The notes beneath the pieces are model-generated. The model was given only the letters and a program-made list of their open reading frames with translations. It was not told the DNA's origin and ran no database searches. Position numbers and translations under genes: made by a program. Below are positions 1 through 6,429 of a DNA stretch of 11,582 bases, piece after piece. Each line of letters starts with the position of its first letter. Position 1 is the first letter of the stretch. Source of the stretch: Gemmatimonadota bacterium (lineage in GTDB: Bacteria > Gemmatimonadota > Gemmatimonadetes > Gemmatimonadales > GWC2-71-9); assembly GCA_003221085.1 (NCBI GenBank), contig QHUD01000028.1, positions 1 to 11,582 of the forward strand, given 5' to 3'.

Positions 1-744
1 GACGCCGACGGCGACCTTCCCGATGTCCCCGACTCCACGGAAGTAGCCGAGCCCGCGGATCGCGTAGTCCGAGCCCGCGACTTCCACGGTGCGCGCCCCG
101 ACGTCCTGGTTGGCCCCGCGCACCGCGGCGATGACCTCGCGCGCCGTCACCCCGTAGCCAAGGAGCCGGGCCGGGTCGAGCAGCACCTGGTACTGCCGCA
201 CGAAGCCGCCCAGACTCGCGACCTCGGCGACGCCCGACACCGACTGTAGGGCATAACGCACTTGGAAGTCTTGGATCGAGCGGAGTCGGTCGGGCGAGTA
301 ACCGGGACCCTCGAGGGCGTACTGATAGACCCAGCCCACGCCGGTGGCGTCCGGCCCCAGCCGGGTCTTGGCGCCAACGGGGAGCCGGCTCTGAATCGCG
401 TTCAGGTACTCGAGCACGCGGGAGCGCGCCCAGTAGAGGTCGGTCCTGTCCTGGAAGATCACGTAGACGAAGGACGAGCTGAACATCGACTGCCCGCGCA
501 CCACCTTCACTTTGGGGACCGCAAGGAACGTGGTCAGTAACGGATAGGTCACCTGGTCCTCGACGACCTGTGGCGCCTGGCCTGGGTAGTCGGTGTAGAC
601 GATCACCTGAGTATCCGAGAGATCCGGGATTGCATCCACCGGCATCGTGCGGAGCAAGAACACGCCGGCGACGAGCACGAAGATCGCGCCGAGCGCGACC
701 AGCTCGCGTCGCCGGATCGACCAGGCGATAAGGCGCTCGATCAT
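1..744 (-). CDS. cusA: CusA-type heavy-metal efflux RND permease (partial, C-terminal part outside the window)
   Basis: Inner-membrane proton-driven pump of the heavy-metal RND class, which passes Cu(I)/Ag(I)-like ions to an adaptor and outer-membrane channel. The first 248 residues are visible. They start MIERLIAWSIRRREL, followed by a first membrane helix (about residues 13-35), then PVDAIPDLSD, YPGQAPQVVEDQVTYPL, YVIFQD, YWARSRVLEYLN and GPDATGVGWVYQYAL. This order and wording match CusA/SilA-like pumps more than CzcA-like ones. The Met residues that define copper/silver pumps lie in the missing part, so metal choice rests on the N-terminal match and on the Met-rich partner. The ATG at 744-742 overlaps the adaptor stop by 4 bp (ATGA), so translation is probably coupled. 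It is the last visible gene of the efflux operon. The family is about 1,040 residues, so roughly three quarters are absent. Confidence 0.93.
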   Translation of the reverse strand, partial: MIERLIAWSIRRRELVALGAIFVLVAGVFLLRTMPVDAIPDLSDTQVIVYTDYPGQAPQVVEDQVTYPLLTTFLAVPKVKVVRGQSMFSSSFVYVIFQDRTDLYWARSRVLEYLNAIQSRLPVGAKTRLGPDATGVGWVYQYALEGPGYSPDRLRSIQDFQVRYALQSVSGVAEVASLGGFVRQYQVLLDPARLLGYGVTAREVIAAVRGANQDVGARTVEVAGSDYAIRGLGYFRGVGDIGKVAVGV

Positions 745-1934
745 GGGCGCCTCCGGAGCGTATCCATGCCGGGCATCCCCCGCATCCCGCTTCCCGCATC
801 CCGCTTCCCGGTCTCCATCCCGCCCATGTTCAGTCCCATCCCCATCTGGAGCATGAGTCCTTGAATCGCCGCGGCGAGGTTCGACTCCGAGTCGAGCAGG
901 AACGTCGCCGAGGCCACGACTTCGTCGCCCGGCTTCAGGCCCTCGACGATCTCGACGAGGGAGTCGCCCCGGAGCCCGACACGCACCTCTCGCGGTACGA
1001 ACCGACCGTCGCCCCGGTTCACGAAGACGAGGTCTTTCGTCCCGGTGGGCAGCACCGCCTCGAGCGGAACGCTCACACTCCGCCGGCCCGACGTCGCGAG
1101 CGCTGCCGTGGCGTACATTCCCGGGCGCAAGGCGCCATCGCCGTTCTCCACCGCCACGCGGGCGGTCAGCGTGCGGGTCTTCTCGTCGAGCTGCGGGTAG
1201 ATGAACGTCACGCGTCCGCGAAACGTCCGTCCCGGGAGCGCGTCCACGGTGATCGTGGCCGGGGTGCCGACGCGGACGGCTGCCGCGTCCTGCTCGAAGA
1301 TCGCGACGTCTACCCACAGGACTCCGGCGTCGGCGATCTGGAACAGGTTGTCACCCGCCTTCACCGCCTGGCCCTCGATGACCATCTTCTCCGTGACTGC
1401 GCCGCTCCGGGGGGCGCGCAGCAACAGCGTGCGCGTCACGCTGGCTCTCGTCTCCAGGCTGTCGATTTGATCGGACGGGACGTCCCACAGGGCGAGACGG
1501 CGCCGGGCACTCGCTGCGAGAGTGTCGTCTTTCAGCCGCCGCGCCAGGAGGTATTCCTCCTGAGCACTCACCAGATCGGGAGAGTAGAGCGCCAGTAGCG
1601 GGTCCCCTTGCTCGACACGCTTACCGACGTAATCTGCATACAGCCGCTCCACCCAACCACCAACCCGAGCGTTGACGTAGACGAGGTTGGGCTCGGCGTA
1701 CTTCAGTATCCCGACTGCCCGCACCGAGGATCGTACCGGGCGCTCGGCAGCCCGAGCAAACGTGATGCCGAGCCTCGCGGCTTCGGCCCGATCAAGCGGT
1801 ACGCCCGTCGTGTCGGCGGCAGTAACTGGCATTCCAGGCATGCCAGCCATCCCCTGCATGTCTGGAGCGGGAGCCTTCTTGCATCCCGTCAGCGTCGTGG
1901 CTGCGACGAGCAGCCCGGTAAGGATCTGTCTCAC
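741..1934 (-). CDS. cusB: CusB-like efflux RND periplasmic adaptor (membrane-fusion lipoprotein)
   Basis: Periplasmic adaptor that links the RND pump to the TolC channel and hands metal to the pump. The 397-residue protein begins with GTG at 1934-1932. Its signal peptide ends in the lipobox LTGC, so Cys18 is probably lipidated. A Met-rich stretch follows (Met26, 29, 32, 35). The middle has the usual adaptor pieces: VNARVGGWVERLYADYVGK (barrel-sandwich entry), a helical hairpin around SAQEEYLLARRL, LLLRAPRSGAV, and a beta-barrel part with PGRTFRGRVTFIYP and LRPGMYATA. The last 37 residues (361-397) are again Met-rich, with about nine Met, which suits Cu(I)/Ag(I) binding. Part of this tail is encoded by a 14-bp tandem repeat. 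The start overlaps the TolC-family stop by 4 bp (GTGA), and the end overlaps the pump start by 4 bp. Confidence 0.92.
   Translation of the reverse strand: MRQILTGLLVAATTLTGCKKAPAPDMQGMAGMPGMPVTAADTTGVPLDRAEAARLGITFARAAERPVRSSVRAVGILKYAEPNLVYVNARVGGWVERLYADYVGKRVEQGDPLLALYSPDLVSAQEEYLLARRLKDDTLAASARRRLALWDVPSDQIDSLETRASVTRTLLLRAPRSGAVTEKMVIEGQAVKAGDNLFQIADAGVLWVDVAIFEQDAAAVRVGTPATITVDALPGRTFRGRVTFIYPQLDEKTRTLTARVAVENGDGALRPGMYATAALATSGRRSVSVPLEAVLPTGTKDLVFVNRGDGRFVPREVRVGLRGDSLVEIVEGLKPGDEVVASATFLLDSESNLAAAIQGLMLQMGMGLNMGGMETGKRDAGSGMRGMPGMDTLRRRP
781..808. repeat. 14-bp direct tandem repeat (two perfect copies) inside the adaptor gene
   Basis: The unit CGCATCCCGCTTCC occurs at 781-794 and again at 795-808 with no mismatch, and partial relatives (GCATCCC) lie just to the left. 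The unit is not a multiple of three, so the two copies are read in different frames of the minus-strand adaptor gene, as GKRDAG and then GSGMRG. It looks like a small minisatellite expansion near the 3' end of the gene that lengthened the Met-rich tail. Confidence 0.8.
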
Positions 1935-3232
1935 GGCTGCGTCTCCCCTGCGGTCAGCTGCCGCAGCATGACGAGTTGGGCCTGGTAGTCCGCTGCCACG
2001 GCGACAGCTTCCAGCTCGGCCCGGTACCGGGCGTCTTCGACCGACAGCAGCGTCAGGAATTCGGCGCGACCGACCTGATAGCTCCGCAGCACGGATTCGA
2101 CTGTTCCCCGCGCATTGGGCAGCACGCCGTCCACGAGGAGCGCCAGACGCTGTTGTGACGCTTGGACTCGGGCAGCGGCTTCAGTGACCTCGCGACTGAG
2201 CTGCAGCTCCGCGTCGCGGAGCTCGGCCGCGGCCCCAGTTGAATCGGCGCGTGCCGCATCGGCCAGCCGGTTCTGTTTGCGCCACGCCCAGATCGGAAGG
2301 CGCAGGCCGACGAAGGCGGAGAAGAAGTCCGGAAAGTTGAAGGTGAACGCCCGCGGTCGGTAACCGTAGCGCAGCGTCAGGGTGAAGTTGGGGCGCGCGC
2401 CGAGACGCTCGACTTGAATCGTGCGCGTGGCCGCGTCGACCGCCGCCCGGCGAGCGGCGAGTCGGGGATGGGTTGCGAGGGCCAGGGCCACGAGTGAGTC
2501 GGCGGGAGGCTGCGGCGCTGCCCCGGCACGCAGCGCAGCGGGGTCGATCGAGGTGACCGGGACGGAGTCTCCGGGTGCCCGGTTCCGTAGGGCATTCACC
2601 GCGGCGAGCGCGGCCACTCGTTCGCTCTCCAGAGCCAACGCCTCGGACCGCAGGCGATCGCGGGCCAGCTTTGCCTGGAGGGGATCGCTTTGCGGCGCGG
2701 CGCCCGTCGCATAGCGCGTCGTGCTGAGCTGGACGGCGGCGTCGAGAAGCTCACGCTGGTGACGCCGCGTCTCGAGCGCCGTCACCGTGTAGCCGAGGCG
2801 GTAGTAGGCGACCGCCATCGCGGTCGTAAGGTCGCGGCGGACGGTGCCTTCTTCCGCCCTCGCGCTGGCCGCGGCCGCGCGCATCACCCCCGAGCGCGCG
2901 CCTAACGCGCCAGGCCAAGGAATCTCCTGGCTCAGCTCCACGTCGGCCTCGGTGAAGTCGCTTTGGTTGAACTCGAAGTGCGGCAGCACCAAGTCCATCA
3001 CGCCGACGGTCAGCATCGGGTCTGACAGCGAACCGGCCGGTCGGATGCGGAGCGTAGCGGCGCGGACGGCCGCCTGCCGCTGCGCGACCGACGGGTTGCG
3101 TGCGAGCGCTTCAGCGACGAGCGATTGTAAACCCGAGTCGCCGGCGACGGGCGCTGAGTTTTGCGCGTGCGCAGGACCGGCGCTCGCTATGACGAATGCG
3201 CTCGCGGTCAGAATCAGTTGTCGGACTTGCAT
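1931..3232 (-). CDS. TolC-family outer-membrane efflux protein
   Basis: Trimeric outer-membrane channel partner of the metal RND system (CusC-like role). From ATG 3232-3230 it has 433 residues. An Ala-rich signal peptide (MQVRQLILTASAFVIASAGPAHA, cut before Gln) leads into the two-fold helical repeat typical of the family: LVAEALARNPSVAQRQAAVRAA opens the first half and LVALALATHPRLAARRAAVDAA opens the second. Long helices rich in Ala, Arg and Glu and the near-terminal VLRSYQVGRAEFLTLLSVEDAR are also family features. I chose the ATG because AGGAGAGG lies directly upstream (about 3241-3234) and the signal peptide starts there; a TTG at 3247 in the same frame would add five residues. It lies 90 bp behind the small exported protein gene and overlaps the adaptor start. 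Confidence 0.93.
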   Translation of the reverse strand: MQVRQLILTASAFVIASAGPAHAQNSAPVAGDSGLQSLVAEALARNPSVAQRQAAVRAATLRIRPAGSLSDPMLTVGVMDLVLPHFEFNQSDFTEADVELSQEIPWPGALGARSGVMRAAAASARAEEGTVRRDLTTAMAVAYYRLGYTVTALETRRHQRELLDAAVQLSTTRYATGAAPQSDPLQAKLARDRLRSEALALESERVAALAAVNALRNRAPGDSVPVTSIDPAALRAGAAPQPPADSLVALALATHPRLAARRAAVDAATRTIQVERLGARPNFTLTLRYGYRPRAFTFNFPDFFSAFVGLRLPIWAWRKQNRLADAARADSTGAAAELRDAELQLSREVTEAAARVQASQQRLALLVDGVLPNARGTVESVLRSYQVGRAEFLTLLSVEDARYRAELEAVAVAADYQAQLVMLRQLTAGETQP

Positions 3233-3322
3233 ACCTCTCCTCGCCAATCAGTTTCCGGCGGAACGCGCCGGAGCCCGCGCCGTTGTGGGCGGCGCGTCAG
3301 GGCACACTACGCTTGGGAGAGG

Positions 3323-3661
3323 CTAGGCTTGGGGAGGTGGAGGGAGCGGTGCTTGCGGGTCGGCCGGGGCGAGAGTCGAGACCCCGAAACCGACAATGTG
3401 GGATTCTCGTGCGGAGGCGGAAGCGGGTCCACCAAGCGTGACCACTGCGGGCCCCGTGATCGCGCAGAACGCCGAGTTAGCGCACGGGGTAGCGTGGGTC
3501 ATCGCACCGACGGCCGGCCCAGACCGGTGGGACGCCATCTGTTGCTCGCAGTTCGCCGGCGTTCCTCCCTGGACTTGCTCACACAACAGCGGCAGGCCAA
3601 GCGGCAACATCTGGCCGCTCAGCAGCAGCGTGGCGACGAGTCTGACGAACGAGAGTTTCAT
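3323..3661 (-). CDS. Small exported Cys/Met/His-containing protein in the metal-efflux operon
   Basis: Not assigned to a named family. From ATG 3661-3659 the 112-residue product has a basic-hydrophobic start (MKLSFVRLVATLLLSGQMLP) that looks like a Sec signal peptide, so it should act in the periplasm or as a membrane-tethered protein. The mature part holds four cysteines (27, 38, 60, 66) with Met42, His45, Met54 and His56 between them, and ends in a Pro-rich tail (PLPPPPQA). Cys27 is preceded by LPLL, a poor lipobox, so lipidation is doubtful. The gene lies between the GDCCVxC gene and the TolC-family gene on the same strand, with gaps of 37 and 90 bp. Position and ligand pattern suggest a metal-binding accessory such as a periplasmic chaperone; this is inference. 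The frame extends upstream to 3769, but that part would put basic sequence before the signal peptide and is probably not translated. Confidence 0.68.
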   Translation of the reverse strand: MKLSFVRLVATLLLSGQMLPLGLPLLCEQVQGGTPANCEQQMASHRSGPAVGAMTHATPCANSAFCAITGPAVVTLGGPASASARESHIVGFGVSTLAPADPQAPLPPPPQA

Positions 3662-3698
3662 GCGCGCTCGGGAATATACTACGGCGCCGTCCGCGTAG

Positions 3699-3896
3699 TC
3701 ACGGCCCCTCAGCCTGCCGGGGCGGGCATCGGCTCGAGCCGTACGAGCAGAAGACGCAGCAATCGCCAACCTTGGGCCGGAGGACGGTACCGCACCCCGT
3801 GCACTCGTAGAAGTGCACGCAGGCGTTGGTTGGCATGGTCTCCGCCTTCTTGTGGCCGCAGACCGGGCAGGTCAGGGTCGCCGTTAGGACAGTCAT
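3699..3896 (-). CDS. GDCCVxC-domain protein (Cys form of a family with selenoprotein members)
   Basis: Small cytoplasmic protein of 65 residues from ATG 3896-3894. It has nine cysteines: CPVC (10, 13), Cys26, CTGC (32, 35), then GDCCVFC (46, 47, 50) and Cys57 before PP. The first four paired cysteines look like a zinc-ribbon-type metal site. The signature near the end is that of the GDCCVxC-domain (seleno)protein family, some members of which carry selenocysteine in this motif; here both motif codons are TGC, so this is a Cys form. The exact function is not known to me; the family often appears near mercury, copper or arsenic genes, and the Cys cluster suggests metal or redox chemistry. It is the first gene of the efflux operon and follows a promoter that leaves almost no leader. 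The open frame extends further upstream but without family sequence. Confidence 0.85.
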   Translation of the reverse strand: MTVLTATLTCPVCGHKKAETMPTNACVHFYECTGCGTVLRPKVGDCCVFCSYGSSRCPPRQAEGP

Positions 3897-3903
3897 GCTG
3901 GGG

Positions 3904-3932
3904 ATTTTAAGCTCGGCTCCTAGGGGGACCAA
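3904..3932 (-). promoter_or_regulatory. Sigma70-like promoter of the metal-efflux operon, nearly leaderless
   Basis: On the minus strand TTGGTC (3932-3927) and TAAAAT (3909-3904) are 17 bp apart. The -10 box ends 7 nt before the ATG of the GDCCVxC gene at 3896, so transcription should begin at or one base before the start codon. No Shine-Dalgarno sequence fits in that space, which supports a leaderless message. The -10 stands out as AT-rich in GC-rich surroundings. Confidence 0.55.
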
Positions 3933-3987
3933 ATGTAGCCACAGGCGCGCGCGGCTCGCACGCGAGTGCCCCCGCCGCCAGTGCGAT

Positions 3988-4003
3988 TGACACAGTTTTG
4001 TCA
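3988..4003. promoter_or_regulatory. Inverted repeat TGACA-N6-TGTCA overlapping a -35-like box (candidate operator)
   Basis: A perfect 5-bp inverted repeat with a 6-bp spacer. Its left arm lies within a consensus TTGACA (3987-3992) on the plus strand, which would serve the plus-strand ORF beginning at 4031; no good -10 at 17 bp is seen, only TTGCTA at a 19-bp spacing. It sits between the efflux operon promoter and the plus-strand ORF, so it could be bound by a dimeric regulator. The protein that binds it is not known. Confidence 0.4.
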
Positions 4004-4030
4004 CGGCTGAGTTGCTACGTTTAGCGGCGA

Positions 4031-4374
4031 ATGACCTATCCCAACATTCTCGGCAATGACCGGGCCCTGGCATTCTCGACCCTCTGCGAGGGCGACACTG
4101 AGACACGAGACGACGTGACGTCGAAGATCCTCCTCGACGACCCCATGCCGCAGCTGCCTGCTGTCGTACGTGCCTGCGCCGCGCGCAGGATCGGGCTCGC
4201 TCCACGCGAAAACACCGTCGAGCAGGCGGTGGTGGAGGCCCTCGCGCGGAAGACGCACAGGGGCCCTCGAGGTGGTGGGCGAAGTCGCCGGCGAGGCAGG
4301 CGCCCCACCTGACGCCGGAGGCGATCCTCGCGCTGCTTCAGACGGGCCGGCGCCCAAGGGGCGCACCTGCGTGA
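4031..4374 (+). pseudogene. Short ORF interrupted by two apparent 1-base frame slips; unknown product
   Basis: Not recognised. The frame from ATG 4031 (MTYPNILGNDRALAFSTLCE...) keeps a strongly GC-rich third codon position (about 80%) to 4258 and then loses it. The coding signal moves to the next frame after the GGGG run at 4260-4263 and again after the CCCC run at 4303-4306. If each run were one base shorter, one 113-residue protein would result, with the helical segments TVEQAVVEALARKTHRALEV and HLTPEAILALLQTGRR, ending at TGA 4372-4374. That stop overlaps the next gene's GTG by GTGA, the same coupling seen elsewhere in the window, which supports the repaired reading. As written, the first frame stops at 4312. 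The cause is either sequencing error or real decay. Confidence 0.42.
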
Positions 4375-4832
4375 CGGACGGATCCCCGCCCGCACCCGAA
4401 CGCGTCGACCGTCGCGACGGCACTACGCCAGCCGAGCGCTACCTCGGCGAACTCTGCGAGCGCACGTTCCTGTCGGTCTGGAGTTACTCCGGCTTGTACC
4501 GAGACCAGGGCAAGGACCCGGCTCACGGCGTGGGCAAGGAGCTGACCGACCTGCTAGTCGTCTTCGAGAACGACGTGATCGTGTTCTCGGACAAGCACTG
4601 CGCTTTCCCGGATACGGGCAAGATCGATGTCGACTGGCCACGGTGGTTCCGGAGGAGCGTGCTGAAGGACGGTTTTCCGATCGTTGCCACCAGCTCAACA
4701 GCATGGGGTGAGCAGTGTCGAGCTACGGGATCATGTACGGTACGTCGGCCCCGCTCGTCGGGTACGCGTACAGGAGATGCTTCAGATCCGTTGCAGGAAG
4801 GCCGGAGCGGATCCCCAGAGCGAAGAGGTTGA
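4371..4832 (+). CDS. Truncated nuclease-like hypothetical protein
   Basis: The GTG at 4371 overlaps the preceding stop. The sequence from AERYLGELCERTFLSVWSY through GKELTDLLVVF, VIVFSDK, FPDTG and DWPRWFRRSV resembles a known uncharacterised bacterial family. The ELTD...VIVFSDK arrangement is like the D...(D/E)xK core of PD-(D/E)XK nucleases, but this is inference. Recognisable sequence ends near 4667; afterwards the codons lose their GC-rich third position and the frame runs to 4832, crossing 110 bp into the 3' end of the convergent oxidoreductase gene. A slip in the TTTT run (4674-4677) would instead give a stop at 4709-4711, before that gene, with better codon use. From memory, family members are longer and continue past the RWFRRS segment, so I regard the gene as 3'-truncated whichever end is used. 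Confidence 0.5.
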   Translation: MTDGSPPAPERVDRRDGTTPAERYLGELCERTFLSVWSYSGLYRDQGKDPAHGVGKELTDLLVVFENDVIVFSDKHCAFPDTGKIDVDWPRWFRRSVLKDGFPIVATSSTAWGEQCRATGSCTVRRPRSSGTRTGDASDPLQEGRSGSPERRG

Positions 4833-6078
4833 TGACCTCTTCGGCGTGCGGGCCAAGCAGGTGCGCGCCCAGAATCCGGCCCGTCTGGCTGTCCTCGATC
4901 ACCTTGAACATGGCGCATGTCTCGGCGACGCGACGGTTGGAGTACCAGCCAGAAGTATCCTCAGCTTTGACCCGAATGTCGAGCTGGCGCTGCCGCGCCT
5001 CAGCCTCTGTGAGGCCGACGCCGGCGAGCGCTGGGACCGTGAACACGACGCTCGGAATGCCCCGATAGTCCGGTCTCTGCGTATTCCCGTTCAGCAGGTT
5101 TGAGGCGACGATCACCCCCTCGTACGCGGCCACTGGGGTGAGCGGGAGGCTGCCCGGAGAGGCCGCCGCGTCACCCGCCGCATAGACCCGCGGATTCGAG
5201 ACGCTCTGGAGGAACTCGTTCACCCGCACCCCACCGTTCGGCTCCGTCGCTACGTTCGCCGCCTGAAGGTCAAGCCCCTCGGTGTTCGGGACGCGTCCGC
5301 CACCGTGGACGACCGCCTCGGCTTCGAGCGTTTCCACCCGTCCGTGCGAGTGCACCTGCACAACGTCACGACCGGCGCGCTGCTCGATCGCCGTCACTTC
5401 GGCGTCGACCCGCACGTCGATGCCCAGGCTCCGCGTGTGGTCCGTGAGCCGGGTGACGAGGTCCTGCTCGAAATGCTGTAACGGCTTTCCTCGGCCGATG
5501 ATGGTCGCCTGAGCGCCGGCCCGCCGGGATACATGAGCAAACTCGAACGAGATGTATCCCGCACCCAGAAACGCGATCCGCGGGGGCAGCTGGTCGAGCT
5601 CGAGGTACGCAGTGCTCGTGAGCAGGTATTCCTCGCCGGGAATGCCGAGGCGTCGCGGCTTGGCTCCCGCGGAGATCACGAAGTGCCGCGCCTCGAGTAC
5701 CTGGCCGTCCACCGACAACCTCTCCGGGCTCAAGAACCGCGCCGGCCCGTGAGGGGTCGAGATGCCGGCCTGCTGGAACGCCTTCTCTCGATCGGCAGGC
5801 ACGGGATCGGTGAAGGTCCGCTTGAACCGCATCAGGTCGGGCCAAGAGATATGCGCGTCTCCACTCACTCCCCGGCCCTCCATCCTGCGGCGCCAATCTG
5901 TGAGCTCCGCGGCGCCCACGAGCACCTTCTTAGGATCGCAGCCGCGCAGCGCGCACGTCCCGCCGTACGGGAGTTCATCGACAACGGCGACGCGCCAGCC
6001 GGCCCTCCGGCACCGGTAAGCCGGCCCGGAGCCACCCTCACCTGTGCCGATCACGACAAGGTCCAATGGTTCCGCCAT
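4723..6078 (-). CDS. FAD/NAD(P)-dependent oxidoreductase of the pyridine nucleotide-disulfide family
   Basis: Cytoplasmic flavoprotein of 451 residues, related to glutathione/mercuric/dihydrolipoamide reductases. From ATG 6078-6076 it begins with the FAD-binding strand and loop LVVIGTGEGGSGPA (residues 7-20), then the redox pair in GGTCALRGCDPKK (Cys42, Cys47, spacing CxxxxC). A second Rossmann loop IAFLGAGYISFEFA binds NAD(P)H, and VYAAGDAAAS is the FAD ribityl segment. The C-terminal dimerisation part ends YAYPTSGADVPYM. In true MerA/LPD enzymes the matching segment has a catalytic His (HPT) and a Glu; here Tyr and Asp stand there, so chemistry may differ and the substrate is unknown. A run of G (complement of 6083-6089) four bases before the ATG serves as ribosome site; an extension to 6207 lacks family sequence. 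It is not preceded by a second gene. Confidence 0.9.
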   Translation of the reverse strand: MAEPLDLVVIGTGEGGSGPAYRCRRAGWRVAVVDELPYGGTCALRGCDPKKVLVGAAELTDWRRRMEGRGVSGDAHISWPDLMRFKRTFTDPVPADREKAFQQAGISTPHGPARFLSPERLSVDGQVLEARHFVISAGAKPRRLGIPGEEYLLTSTAYLELDQLPPRIAFLGAGYISFEFAHVSRRAGAQATIIGRGKPLQHFEQDLVTRLTDHTRSLGIDVRVDAEVTAIEQRAGRDVVQVHSHGRVETLEAEAVVHGGGRVPNTEGLDLQAANVATEPNGGVRVNEFLQSVSNPRVYAAGDAAASPGSLPLTPVAAYEGVIVASNLLNGNTQRPDYRGIPSVVFTVPALAGVGLTEAEARQRQLDIRVKAEDTSGWYSNRRVAETCAMFKVIEDSQTGRILGAHLLGPHAEEVINLFALGIRSGLPATDLKHLLYAYPTSGADVPYMIP

Positions 6079-6116
6079 GTGTCCCCCCCAGTCGATGCGC
6101 CCACTGCACGGCCTCC

Positions 6117-6328
6117 ATGACCGTTCAGGTAACGTCACGCCGGGCGTCGCGGCTCCCCGCAGGATGGCGCCTGCAAAGCTATGGCTGCCCGCTATCCGCC
6201 GTGACATCGGATCACGAAGAGGCGTGCGAGCTGGGGAAAGCGGTCGTAGAAAAGATCACCGGCGCACCGGTGACCGAGTGCTGCGCGCGCGGCGCGCTCC
6301 GCGCTGCGCCTTTACCATCGAAAACTAG
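6117..6328 (+). pseudogene. Frameshifted C-terminal fragment of a SufR/ArsR-like HTH regulator
   Basis: The frame from ATG 6117 reads GWRLQSYGCPLSAVTSDHEE, then ACELGKAVVEKITGAPVTEC and CARG, which matches the Cys-containing effector domain of regulators whose conserved pattern is CP(F/L)..., an acidic-helical stretch ending L-x-G-x-x-V, and C...G...C-x-F. The last piece, PRCAFTIEN followed by TAG at 6326-6328, is in another frame; a single missing base near 6294-6298 (for example GGCGCGGCTCCG) would join the two. No helix-turn-helix precedes it: the upstream DNA is the divergent oxidoreductase start. It is therefore likely a remnant lacking its DNA-binding half. In intact relatives the cysteines bind an Fe-S cluster or a metal. 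Confidence 0.55.
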
Positions 6329-6390
6329 TTTCCGCCGACGCTCGCGCGGCAATGAACACGGAGCGCGAATTGGACTGTATGCCGTGCGAT

Positions 6391-6419
6391 TTGCGCTACA
6401 GGACGGGGCGAACTAATAT
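6391..6419 (+). promoter_or_regulatory. Promoter of the His-rich membrane protein gene, near-leaderless
   Basis: TTGCGC (6391-6396) and TAATAT (6414-6419) are separated by 17 bp. Transcription would start near 6426, only about four bases before the ATG at 6430, and the intervening bases are C-rich without a Shine-Dalgarno sequence. The layout is like that of the efflux operon promoter at 3932-3904. Confidence 0.5.
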
Positions 6420-6429
6420 TGGCTCCCCC

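Noticed and set aside
861..1598. Plus-strand open frame of 245 codons opposite the CusB-like gene
   Set aside because: The opposite strand has an unbroken adaptor with lipobox and Met motifs; this frame has no domain or start signal.
3161..3910. Plus-strand open frame of 249 codons across the small Cys-rich genes
   Set aside because: Arg-rich peptide without family features; the minus-strand genes fit operon structure and motifs.
6255..6272. Perfect inverted repeat TCACCGG-CGCA-CCGGTGA
   Set aside because: It lies within sequence that encodes the regulator remnant (ITGAPV) and has no terminator T-run; likely a chance result of GC-rich codons.
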